The notes beneath the pieces were generated by a model. That model was not told the DNA's origin and made no database searches. It saw only the letters and a list, made by a program, of their open reading frames with translations. Below, in pieces: positions 34,001 through 38,516 of a stretch of DNA of 64,000 nucleotides. This stretch comes from Monodelphis domestica. Taxonomy: Eukaryota > Chordata > Mammalia > Didelphimorphia > Didelphidae. The first letter of the stretch is position 1. Each line of letters opens with the position of its first letter. The DNA is taken from contig NC_077228.1 in NCBI RefSeq assembly GCF_027887165.1, positions 209,653,595 through 209,717,594 of the forward strand. Reading direction: 5' to 3'. A program made the translations under genes and the position numbers.

Positions 34001-34584
34001 ATAGTATAGATTTACATGCTGTAGTATAGCATATAATATAGATTTACATGCTACAGTACAGTATGTAGTATAGATAGTATATCATATATGGTATAGTGTC
34101 GATTTATACGCTATAGTATAGTACAGATTTATATACTCTAGTATAGGGCTTTTTTTAAAGCTAATTCGAGTGGGAGGGAGAAGGGGCTCGGGGAAGGTTG
34201 ATTTCCCCTAATACTTACTCTGGCTCTGCTATGTTTTCCCTAGCAGAAAAAAAAGTGAGAATCCTGCCTCTGAGTTTGAACTCCACCAACACAGTTGCTG
34301 GGCAGTGGCTGCTGCTGGCCATGTGCCTACTACTAATGCTGCTCATAGCAAGTCTACTCTATGAGGCTGTAGCGGAGCAATACAGGACATCTGACCCCGA
34401 TAAGGAAGGCACATTTCCTGGGATCCCTGGGAAAATCCCGCATGCTGTCAGGAGCCAGTACCTGCTTTTCATCTTGAGTCTGTTTCTGCTGCTCTCTGTG
34501 GTGTTGCTCTCTGTCTGTGTCTTCTTCCTCAACTCCAAGAAACACTGGAATTTCAGTTCCAATAGGGAACAAAGTGAAAAGTAG
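6969..34584 (+). CDS. ACE3: ACE3: single-domain angiotensin-converting enzyme paralogue, 14 coding exons, complete
   Basis: Joining 6969-7071, 7780-7952, 8944-9102, 9714-9801, 10628-10771, 15039-15230, 16767-16864, 17033-17205, 19639-19862, 20426-20570, 24558-24656, 26452-26574, 30576-30766 and 34244-34584 gives 2253 nt, 750 residues, all junctions GT-AG and in phase. Most exon lengths (144, 192, 98, 173, 224, 145, 99, 123) equal those I recall for human ACE. Residues 1-31 look like a signal peptide; about 45-620 form an M2 peptidase domain; zinc ligands are H394, H398 and E422, catalytic Glu is E395. Substrate and transition-state residues Q292, K522, H524, Y531, Y534 and chloride ligands R197, Y235, W496, R500, R533 are present; Q364 replaces the H353 of human testis ACE (a fixed +11 offset). 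The single domain, a private signal exon and the position just 5' of KCNH6 argue for ACE3 rather than the C-domain of somatic ACE. Predicted to be a membrane zinc dipeptidyl carboxypeptidase; mouse ACE3 is reported as sperm-specific. A phylogeny is still needed to exclude a lineage-specific ACE copy. Confidence 0.93.
7590..7765 (+). repeat. MIR/THER-type SINE
   Basis: Diverged head, 'ctctgtaaaatagg' and 'actaaatgatctcaaaggacccc' core. Its 3' end is ~15 bp from the exon 2 acceptor. Confidence 0.6.
7780..7952 (+). CDS. ACE3: ACE3 exon 2: N-terminal helices
   Basis: Residues 35-92. An acidic, Ser-rich stretch is followed by the ACE pattern [12 protein letters not shown]-like IVWHDY and WNYNTNIT, which matches the start of both human ACE domains. 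It carries N-glycosylation sequons. The polypyrimidine acceptor lies directly beside a MIR/THER-type SINE that ends about 15 bp upstream. Confidence 0.92.
8288..8475 (+). repeat. MIR/THER-type SINE
   Basis: 'ggacttggaatcaggaagatg' head and 'cctctatggtccctttcaactc' tail, in ACE3 intron 2. The rest of intron 2 (7953-8287, 8476-8943) shows nothing recognisable. Confidence 0.6.
8944..9102 (+). CDS. ACE3: ACE3 exon 3
   Basis: Residues 93-145, 159 nt, phase 0 at both ends. It contains the family pattern (A)[13 protein letters not shown], then NIT and NFT sequons, and a charged helix ending PQDDLME, corresponding to human PAQELEE. Confidence 0.93.
9714..9801 (+). CDS. ACE3: ACE3 exon 4
   Basis: Residues 146-174. 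[18 protein letters not shown] corresponds to YNKILLDMETTYSVATVC of human ACE. Two Cys flank a short loop, as in the conserved first disulphide of the ACE domain. It is 88 nt where human has 94, meaning two residues fewer in the loop. Confidence 0.92.
10114..10315. repeat. DNA-transposon-like repeat with 'gttcttaacct' end
   Basis: Starts 'gttcttaaccttttctatgcc' and includes 'aagcataaaactcataggatta'. Related copies lie at 15752-15870, 53025-53155 and 59535-59725; the last ends with the inverted complement 'aggttaagaattc', suggesting short terminal inverted repeats. Confidence 0.45.
10628..10771 (+). CDS. ACE3: ACE3 exon 5: first chloride-site arginine
   Basis: Residues 175-222, 144 nt. [14 protein letters not shown] contains R197, equivalent to R186 of human testis ACE, a ligand of chloride 1. 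The end, SNKAARLNG, is the conserved NQAARLNG motif. Confidence 0.94.
11865..12062 (-). repeat. MAR1-type SINE nested in the hAT element
   Basis: T-run, 'cccttaccttccatcttgg', 'gcccagggtcacacagctgg', ending 'cccagctgtcc'. Confidence 0.85.
12062..14130 (+). pseudogene. hAT transposase pseudogene
   Basis: The reading frame is broken repeatedly: a TGA at 13034-13036, a TAA after LFSA at 14004-14006, several frame changes between 12200 and 12620, and an L1 insertion at 13262-13499. The recognisable segments follow the order of a hAT transposase (zinc finger, catalytic core, C-terminal dimerisation). It cannot make an active protein. Confidence 0.8.
13262..13499 (+). mobile_element. 5'-truncated L1 3' end nested in the hAT pseudogene
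   Basis: 'acacatgtgatacccagtgg', a G-run, 'gaggaaaagaaaatgacctt' and an A-rich end are the L1 terminal sequence also seen at 32680-33105. Near-identical aaattttcaag / aaatttcaag at the two edges looks like the target duplication. Confidence 0.8.
14480..14730 (+). repeat. RTE/BovB-tailed SINE
   Basis: 'cttcctgagttcaaatctgacc', 'ggcaaaccactccaatatc', 'aatggggtcatgaagagttgg' and an A-rich end. Confidence 0.8.
14735..14950 (-). repeat. MIR-type SINE, reverse
   Basis: Contains 'cccatttttaggatgagtaaac' and 'aacttgctcaaggttatacagc', the reverse complement of a MIR core. Confidence 0.6.
15039..15230 (+). CDS. ACE3: ACE3 exon 6
   Basis: Residues 223-286, 192 nt. Y235 (chloride 2 ligand, human Y224) is followed by [19 protein letters not shown] and [13 protein letters not shown], near-identical to ACE. 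It ends at PAHLLG and splits a Gly codon. The preceding 4.3-kb intron holds the hAT element at 11036-14444. Confidence 0.95.
15448..15648 (-). repeat. MAR1-type SINE, reverse
   Basis: 'tactttccatcg', 'cttgcccaggatcatgtagc', 'ctggctctctatccactgag'. Confidence 0.8.
15752..15870. repeat. Copy of the 'gttcttaacct' repeat, partial
   Basis: 'agaagttctgacagaaaccc', 'tatgggcccc' and 'taaacacataaaacaaaatac' match the 10114-10315 copy. Confidence 0.4.
15965..16480 (+). mobile_element. L1 3' end
   Basis: 'gcccatcaattggggaatga', 'attctattgtgctataagaa' and 'gctatccacctccagagaaag' identify the 3' UTR; the copy runs into the GGAA microsatellite. Confidence 0.75.
16488..16600 (+). repeat. (GGAA)n microsatellite
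   Basis: About 25 near-perfect GGAA/GAAG units, ending in GGGA units, at the A-rich tail of the preceding L1. It lies ~165 bp before ACE3 exon 7. Confidence 0.95.
16767..16864 (+). CDS. ACE3: ACE3 exon 7: substrate carboxylate-binding Gln
   Basis: Residues 287-319, 98 nt as in human. [15 protein letters not shown] carries Q292, the equivalent of Q281, which with K522 and Y531 anchors the substrate C-terminus. An NVT sequon lies near the end. Confidence 0.94.
17033..17205 (+). CDS. ACE3: ACE3 exon 8: carries the His-to-Gln active-site change
   Basis: Residues 320-376, 173 nt. [13 protein letters not shown] and [16 protein letters not shown] follow the ACE consensus closely. At [15 protein letters not shown] the codon CAA (17165-17167) encodes Gln364, where human testis ACE has H353. 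Sixty-two bases after the donor begins a ~900-bp pyrimidine tract. Confidence 0.94.
17268..18170 (+). repeat. ~900-bp polypyrimidine (TCTC-rich) tract
   Basis: Almost unbroken C/T on the + strand made of ctctct, ctttct and ctgtct units; long open frames of Leu/Ser/Phe on + and Arg/Glu on - are products of composition, not genes. In ACE3 intron 8. Confidence 0.95.
18176..18370 (+). repeat. MIR/THER-type SINE
   Basis: 'cttagagtcaggagatttggg' head, 'gaccttaagcaagtgatg' and 'ctcagtttcccatc' core. Confidence 0.7.
18898..19138 (+). repeat. RTE/BovB-tailed SINE
   Basis: Complete: 'cctagatggtgcagtggata' head to 'gatatgactgaacaacaacaa' tail. Confidence 0.9.
19205..19395 (-). repeat. MAR1-type SINE, reverse
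   Basis: 'ttaagaccttacattctg', 'ggcccagcgtcacacagctag', 'ccactgtgctacctacc'. Confidence 0.8.
19639..19862 (+). CDS. ACE3: ACE3 exon 9: zinc-binding catalytic core
   Basis: Residues 377-451, 224 nt as in human. HEMGH lies at 19688-19702 (H394, E395, H398). The third zinc ligand, E422, is at 19772-19774 in GFHEAIGDV, 28 residues after the first His, the spacing of human ACE. The chemistry is water activation by E395 on a zinc ion. Confidence 0.96.
20013..20160. repeat. L2-like fragment
   Basis: 'taggcatttattaagcccct', 'cctcaaagaacttacagtct' and 'gggagacaacatg' match the widespread mammalian motif also at 30005-30100, 46160-46260 and 54195-54780. Confidence 0.5.
20426..20570 (+). CDS. ACE3: ACE3 exon 10
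   Basis: Residues 452-499, 145 nt as in human. [21 protein letters not shown] matches ACE, with Phe for the first Trp of QWRWR. KWWDLR supplies W496 and, across the junction, R500, equivalent to chloride 1 ligands W485 and R489. Confidence 0.95.
20750..20905 (-). repeat. MIR-type SINE, reverse
   Basis: 'gaagaaactgaggtag', 'agtgacttgcccagggtca', 'ctgactccaggtccagcac'. Confidence 0.65.
21456..21659 (+). repeat. MAR1-type SINE with 14-bp target duplication
   Basis: Full-length copy flanked by perfect repeats of caaatgggatctaa at 21442-21455 and 21660-21673. Confidence 0.93.
21720..22255 (-). mobile_element. Solo LTR of an endogenous retrovirus, reverse
   Basis: Read on the minus strand it begins TGTAACA, carries a TATA-like ggtatttaagcc, an ATTAAA polyadenylation-type signal and ends near cttggcgacc. 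No retroviral genes flank it. Edges are approximate. In ACE3 intron 10. Confidence 0.6.
22256..22640. other. Unassigned intronic sequence beside the LTR
   Basis: Two similar phrases ('cctgttaacttgagtatggtagagatt' and 'cctattaggactgaatagggtggagattt') suggest an old tandem copy. No coding potential seen; may be further LTR-related sequence. Confidence 0.3.
23046..23270. repeat. Old hAT/MER-type repeat
   Basis: 'gttctcaaaccttttggtct' at one end and 'accacactttgagaattg' at the other form imperfect inverted ends; the interior matches the copy at 37010-37190. Confidence 0.5.
23470..23925 (+). repeat. MIR/THER-type SINE split by a reverse RTE-type SINE
   Basis: The host SINE runs 23470-23617 and resumes at about 23864 ('cccctttccactttagatg'-like). 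The nested reverse element at 23618-23863 starts 'ttattgttcagtcg' and ends 'catgccacctcc'. Confidence 0.7.
24085..24335 (+). repeat. MIR/CORE-type SINE
   Basis: 'gaccctagataagtcatta', 'ctgtaaaattataatgcatctacctc' and 'cactatacaaatgctagctc' cover head, core and 3' end. Confidence 0.75.
24558..24656 (+). CDS. ACE3: ACE3 exon 11: transition-state His and Tyr residues
   Basis: Residues 500-532, 99 nt as in human. [21 protein letters not shown] and NVPYIR give K522, H524 and Y531; R533 and Y534 complete across the next junction. H524 and Y534 correspond to H513 and Y523, which stabilise the tetrahedral intermediate. The preceding intron (3987 bp) holds a solo LTR. Confidence 0.95.
24935..25880 (+). 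mobile_element. L1 fragment: end of ORF2 region and 3' UTR
   Basis: Begins in the ORF2 3' part ('caataagcacatgaaaaagtg', 'gaggtaccacctcacacctag') and continues through 'accattctggagggcaattt' to the G-run and terminal AT. No open ORF2 remains. Downstream of exon 11 in ACE3. Confidence 0.8.
26452..26574 (+). CDS. ACE3: ACE3 exon 12
   Basis: Residues 533-573, 123 nt as in human. [20 protein letters not shown] and the following [17 protein letters not shown] match the ACE consensus, including the Cys pair. Confidence 0.95.
26640..26692. repeat. (TA)n with central palindrome
   Basis: TA dinucleotides interrupted by tgtacatacat. Only 65 bp after the exon 12 donor. Confidence 0.9.
26693..27060 (+). 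mobile_element. L1 3' end, truncated
   Basis: 'ctctttgtggtggcaaagaa', 'gcccattaattaaagaatga', 'tactactgtgccataagaaat', then an A-rich end. Confidence 0.7.
27688..27877 (-). repeat. MAR1-type SINE, reverse
   Basis: 'aaaccttaccttttgccttag' to 'accacttagctgccctg'. Confidence 0.8.
28058..28162 (+). repeat. MAR1-type SINE, 3'-truncated
   Basis: 'gttaggtgactcagtagata' to 'gtgtgaccctgggcatgtc', then non-SINE sequence. Confidence 0.75.
28240..29280. other. Intronic sequence, mostly unassigned
   Basis: 28240-28420 has L2-like wording ('gcactctagaagagtttctttgg', 'aaaagaccattgcaac'). The remainder of this part of ACE3 intron 12 shows no gene and no repeat I can name. Confidence 0.35.
29285..29472 (+). 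repeat. MIR/THER-type SINE
   Basis: 'gaacctgggtttgaatcttgcc', 'gtgatcttgggcaagctac', 'cagttttctcatctatgaaat'. Confidence 0.75.
30005..30105. repeat. L2-like fragment
   Basis: 'caagtatttattaagcacctac' and 'gaacttacaatgaa' match the L2-like family. Confidence 0.5.
30576..30766 (+). CDS. ACE3: ACE3 exon 13: end of peptidase domain
   Basis: Residues 574-637. [22 protein letters not shown] and YFKPLLDWL are ACE hallmarks. The exon closes with FIYDDG just before the donor G|GTACTA, a weak match to GTRAGT. A trinucleotide repeat starts at the donor itself. One base is left over, completing GCA with the CA of exon 14. Confidence 0.9.
30767..30921 (+). repeat. (ACT)n trinucleotide repeat at the ACE3 exon 13 donor
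   Basis: ACT/ATT/GCT triplets begin within the donor and run to a TAA at 30922-30924. Read in the exon 13 frame it stays open and encodes Thr/Ile/Ala. Confidence 0.95.
30925..31195 (-). repeat. MIR/CORE-type SINE, reverse
   Basis: 'gctaagcactttgcaaat', 'ttttacagatgaggaaactg', 'cttacccagggttacacagc', 'cttcctgactccaggcccag'. Confidence 0.75.
31358..31528 (+). repeat. MAR1-type SINE, diverged
   Basis: 'gtagcatagggatagagc' head, 'cccaattgcctagcccttac' and 'cttagaatcaatacttagtat' tail. Confidence 0.75.
31529..31577. repeat. TA-rich satellite, left fragment
   Basis: 'actatatcatacatagtatgg' and 'tatagatttatacactatg' are units of the array at 33375-34145. It is cut off by the hAT-type block that follows. 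Confidence 0.8.
31578..32231. mobile_element. hAT-type MITE block, two units in opposite orientation
   Basis: Left end ctgtgatggtcaatctatgg; a second end cagtggtgaatctttt at 31916; right end ccataggtttgccactg. 31650-31900 holds the pyrimidine-rich unit with gccaatgggag, and 31985-32140 the reverse-oriented unit. No clean 8-bp target duplication is visible, so rearrangement is likely. Confidence 0.65.
32232..32306. repeat. TA-rich satellite, middle fragment
   Basis: 'acagatttatacactatag' and 'gtagtatagatg' continue the array after the MITE block and stop where the duplicated segment begins. Confidence 0.75.
32450..32642 (-). repeat. MAR1-type SINE, reverse (in copy A)
   Basis: 'acttacttccatcttaga', 'ttgcctaggatcacacagctag', 'ctcaatccaccaagcctcc'. 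Confidence 0.8.
32680..33105 (+). mobile_element. 5'-truncated L1 insertion with 15-bp target duplication
   Basis: Flanked by perfect repeats of aagaagacagtaaga at 32665-32679 and 33106-33120. It includes the L1 phrases 'aaccaggagaacattgtaca' and 'atacccagtggaatcacgcg', a G-run and AT-rich end. It is absent from copy B, so it either postdates the duplication or was never copied. Confidence 0.93.
33122..33306 (+). repeat. MAR1-type SINE (in copy A)
   Basis: 'tggatagagagatagacctgg' to 'gtcaggaggtaaagatt' plus A-run. Confidence 0.8.
33375..34145. repeat. TA-rich satellite array with 147-bp higher-order period
   Basis: Units such as tatagtatagatttatac and tatatcatatatggta repeat throughout. The phrase agctttataccctgttg recurs at 33601 and 33748, giving a 147-bp block present twice nearly unchanged. 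It ends ~100 bp before ACE3 exon 14. Confidence 0.93.
34244..34584 (+). CDS. ACE3: ACE3 exon 14: juxtamembrane stalk and two hydrophobic segments
   Basis: Residues 638-750. [14 protein letters not shown] aligns with VGQWLLLFLGIALL of ACE and gives the expected membrane anchor (about 659-677). Human ACE then has a short basic tail; here a ~32-residue polar loop is followed by a second run of 24 hydrophobic residues (about 710-733), then KKHWNFSSN and a TAG at 34582-34584. Confidence 0.88.
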
Positions 34585-35135
34585 GGGTCTTTGGCTTAGG
34601 AACAAAAGGCAGTCCCTGTGATGTAGACTGTATTTATATGGGGGGGGGTGTAAAGGGGTAAATTGGGTGCAGAAGGTGGGGGGGTTAGAGATACCAAGAA
34701 TAGAGGTTGTTTAGCTGGATCTGTGTTTGTGACGAGGTAGCTCTGGGTATGGGGATGATTGTGGATGGCTACGATTATGTGTGCTCCTATATCACTACAG
34801 GCCTGTGGCTAGATGTGCAGTTATAGGTGTAAGTGACTGATAGGGTGGCTGGATATGTATGCTACATGCCTGTGTATGACTGTGATATGTTGTGGGTTCA
34901 AATACATCTGAAGTCTCTAAGATTTATCTCTTAGTCCCCTTTTGGGGGCTAAAGAACCTTTGCTCTAGTCATCTATCTCTATCATCATATGGTCTATCCA
35001 CCTTCCACCAATCCTTAGGACTTGGGTCTTCAAGTCAGTCATGTTTTGCATTCTCTTGAACCCCTGGCAATTGGCTGAAAGTGAGGGAAGGAGGGTAGTC
35101 CTAGTCGGAAAGGGTGCTGCTGATACCCCATTAAA

Positions 35136-35141
35136 AATAAA
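35136..35141 (+). promoter_or_regulatory. Candidate ACE3 polyadenylation signal AATAAA
   Basis: The first clear AATAAA after the stop codon, about 550 bp downstream, followed within 20 bp by T-rich sequence. It would give a 3' UTR of roughly 570 bases. Confidence 0.45.
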
Positions 35142-36075
35142 TGTTACTTTATTGGATTTTTATTGGAAAAGAATTACTTTATTGGAATATTTGCATGTAT
35201 TATAAATGTCACAATACGCTGACCAAAGATATTCACCATATCTCCTTCCCTGCAACATAGAAGAATTGTTAGGTCTCATCTAGACATGTGTGGTGCCAGA
35301 AGTGTCAACTTTCAAACCCCTAGACTCCAAGTACTAAAGAACCAGGCCAAGCTATAGGGGAGAGGCTAAGAAATTGGGCCCAGCACCCAAATAATAATTA
35401 ACTTATTTAATATTTAAATGGTATCCATCTATAGCCATTTAGGTCAAGTTGGTTCTGATCAGTATACCTTCTCTATCCCACCCCACCATCCTCTGGTCCT
35501 CATGCACATTCCTGGTTATCCTGGGAAATGAGAGATAAGAAAATATCTTTCTTGACTTCTCATAAAAATTCCCTGAGGAGAGGGAGATTAGGGAAGTCAA
35601 GTTTGGAGGGAAAGGGGTGGTGAAGTTGATAAAGGGATTTAAAAATCTTGAAGGGTAAGTTCTCTGGAGATATCCCTGGGAACAGACCAATCTTTTCCCT
35701 ACTGCCTTCCTATAACATGATGAGAAAATTTAAAAAGGAAATTAACCTCCAAGAATTTGAAGACCCTTAGGATGGCTTCCTCTTTCTGTCCCAGGCCCTT
35801 TACTCTAGTCCTATGCCCCTATTCCCCCAAATACAGACACTCTTTGCAAAGCAAAAAAATAAAACAATTATTCATTCTACCCACAGACTTGCCCATTGGT
35901 TTTCAGGAGGAGCTGCTCCAAGTTTCTTTGGTATCTGGATTTTAAAAAATGATGATGTTGACAGTACTTTAAGGTTTGCAAATGCTTTACAAATATTCTC
36001 ATTTGATCTTTTTGACTCTGAGAGTAGATGCTAGAATTGCCTCAATTTTACAGATGAAGAAACTGAGGCTGGTAG

Positions 36076-36643
36076 AAGCTAGTTGACACTTATCAGGGGT
36101 CACATAGCTAGTAAGTAGAAAATTATTCTGGGATTCATAAGGTTCCTGAGGAGTTATGACACTGTTATCTGTTTTTTTGTTGGGAGTGGAGTTGCTTATA
36201 ACACTTACTTCTTGATCTTAGGATCAATACTACTTATTGGTTCCAAGGCAGAAGAGTGGTACGAGTTAGGTGATGGTGGTTAAATGATTTGCCCAGGGTC
36301 ACACAGCTAGGAAGCATCTGAAGTCAGACTTGAACTCAGGACTTCCTGTCTCTAGACCTGGGGTCTCAATTCACCAAGCCTCCTAGTTGTTAACCAAGTA
36401 ATACAGTGCATAGAGAGACAGACCTGGAGTTGGGAGGACCTGGATTCAAATCTGTTCTCAAATACTTCCTAGCAGTGTGATCCTAGGCAAGTCACTTAAC
36501 CTTGATTACCTAGCCCTTTTCATTCTTCTATCTTAAAATTGATACTGTCAGAAGGTAAAGATTTAAAAAAAGACAGAGGCAGTGGCAAGAATGATAGGAG
36601 ACAGTCGTTTATGGCACATAAGTGTTAGACACACTCACCTCTG
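36076..36643 (+). repeat. Local duplication, copy B (3' of ACE3)
   Basis: Matches copy A with a few percent of differences over ~560 bp, in the same orientation, ~3.8 kb downstream. It contains a reverse MAR1 (36190-36385) and a forward MAR1 (36397-36565), and lacks satellite at its edges. Confidence 0.85.
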
Positions 36644-36863
36644 ACACTCAACCCCAGTGAGTGATGGACTAGGAGATGGGGATCCCTCCACTTTGCTCTT
36701 CTCTAACAGATACAAAAAGGTAAGTGACAGAATTGTTCACCTCCAGCCCCACACTCTCCTCTCACATGGTTTCTTTCCCTGTCCCCCAGAATTCCTTACT
36801 TTAGGAACAGAAGGGACTAGATGTTCTGTCACTGTGTCCTAATGATTCCCCAAGGGATTGAAT

Positions 36864-37012
36864 GAAGCAGAAGAGCAGTAAGGCCTAGGCAACTGGGGTT
36901 AAGTAACTTTCCCAGGGTCACACAGCTAGGAAATACCTGTTGTCAGATTTAAACCCAGAACCTCCCATCTCCAAGCCTGGCTCTCTATCCATTGAGCCAC
37001 CTAGCTTCCCCA
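36864..37012 (-). repeat. MAR1-type SINE, reverse
   Basis: 'gcagaagagcagtaaggcc', 'cccagggtcacacagctagg', 'tgagccacctagcttcccc'. Confidence 0.8.
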
Positions 37013-37014
37013 AT

Positions 37015-37192
37015 ACATTTATATTCTTTAAAATTCTTAAGGACTCCACAAAAAGCTTTTGTTCATGTGGGTTCTATATCAGTATGTCTTAGTATTATGA
37101 AGATAGTTTGGCTTTGTAGAAGTCCTGAAAGAGTGTTAGGAACCCAAAGACTCTTGGACCAAATTTCTGAGAACTTCTGGAATGGGAGGATG
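37015..37192. repeat. Old hAT/MER-type repeat, partial
   Basis: 'ggactccacaaaaagcttttg', 'catgtgggttctatatcag' and 'aatttctgagaacttctgg' match the 23046-23270 family. Confidence 0.5.
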
Positions 37193-37214
37193 CTGTAGTT
37201 TTATGTACATCAGC

Positions 37215-37475
37215 AGACATTTTCTCTACCATCTAGTTACTAGTGAAATGAGAAAAACACTGAATTCAGAGTAAAGTTTGTTTTTGTCTTTATTGCCTCT
37301 TTACTTCTGGCAAGTCTTTACACTTCTCAAGGCTTCAGTTTCCCTCTTCTGCAAAATAAGACAGAGAGAGAACAGTGAAGCAAAGATCTGTGCAAAGGCA
37401 TATAGGTCTGAAATAATCAGCACTTAGCACAGTGCCTGGTATATAGCAGTTCCTTAATAAATGCTTTTTGATTGA
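37215..37475 (+). repeat. MIR/CORE-type SINE
   Basis: 'ggcttcagtttccctcttctg', 'cacttagcacagtgcctggta' and 'ccttaataaatgctttttg' mark core and 3' end. Confidence 0.65.
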
Positions 37476-37734
37476 ATTTGAGGACACAAGAACTGGCCCC
37501 TATTAGAAATCTCATTCACCATAGAGGTAGAGGGGAGGACAACTCTTTCCCACTGCTTCCTTTGCTTCCTTTTGGTATAGTCCCTGAGCCCAGATATATG
37601 ACCCCTTTCTTAATCCTTTCTGTGACTTGAAGATTTCAGTCTGATCCCTGAGAATCCCAAAGATCCAGAAGATTATGTGGGAAGAGTTTCAAGAGATCAA
37701 AAGGGTAAAATGAGTGTTGTGAAGAAAAGTACTA

Positions 37735-37890
37735 GATGAACTATTTATATAATTCCAGCTCTACTACTGACTGTTGTTTGACCTTGGACAAGTCTCCTTC
37801 TGGACGGTTTTCCTTTCCTTAGAAATGAAGGGAGAGGACTAGATTATCTCTAAGGTCCTTTCAATTCTGATGTCCAAAATTCTGTGAACT
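37735..37890 (+). repeat. MIR/THER-type SINE
   Basis: 'gaccttggacaagtctccttc' and 'taaggtcctttcaattctgatg'. Confidence 0.6.
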
Positions 37891-38099
37891 ATTTGACCTT
37901 CTCCAACCTTTCATTGTCCATTCTGCTCAAAAAACCTGTCCTGAGGGGTAAATCAGGACTGGTCAGATCAGACAAGTTCTGTTTGATCAGTTTGATCAGA
38001 CTGGTCAAAGCTGATCCAGCAGGACCATAAGCATTATGCCTAATTGGGTAGGACTAGGAAGGAAATACATATCCTGCGTCCTTTCTCAATATCCCCCCA

Positions 38100-38440
38100 C
38101 CAAAAAGCCCCCAAATTTTTTTCAGGCTCCGCCCATGATCCTGCCCCTTCTCGCCCTCAAGCTCCTCCTTTTCAGCACCACGATAGGGACAGTTCCCAGG
38201 GTCGCGGCAACCTCTGTCTTCCCGTCTCTTCAGAAGCAAAGTGGGGCTACCCGGGCAGGACCTCAGGGAAGCTGCTGCCGGTGGAGGTTAAGATCTGCAG
38301 TAACCCTGCACCTTGGCAGGGGTAGGGGGAGTCCTCCCCTCGGAGGCGGCATCCACCCACCTCCAGCAACCTGCAGTTGTTGACTGAGAAGGTGCCGGGA
38401 CGATCGGGATTCCAGGCTCCTGGGCCCATGCAGCCAAAAG
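38100..38440 (+). promoter_or_regulatory. CpG-enriched TATA-less region upstream of KCNH6
   Basis: About 18 CpG dinucleotides occur in ~340 bp within otherwise CpG-poor DNA, with a CCGCCC Sp1-type box at 38131 and no TATA box near the ATG. This fits a CpG-type promoter and 5' UTR; the transcription start cannot be placed. Confidence 0.45.
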
Positions 38441-38516
38441 ATGCCGATTCGCAGGGGGCATGTGGCGCCCCAGAACACTTATTTGGATACAATCATTCGA
38501 AAATTCGAGGGCCAGA
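38441..38516 (+). CDS. KCNH6: KCNH6 exon 1: N-terminal cap
   Basis: [20 protein letters not shown] is the ERG-family N-cap, one residue from the human form. An earlier ATG at 38428 is in another frame. Donor is A|GTAAGT. Confidence 0.93.

Noticed and set aside
33375-34145. CRISPR-like array
   Set aside because: Repeats are contiguous AT-rich satellite without unique spacers, in a mammalian intron.
34198-34243. Coding start at 34198 for a short membrane protein
   Set aside because: The frame continues from exon 13 through an acceptor at 34242-34243 and aligns with the ACE anchor; the upstream ATG is intronic.
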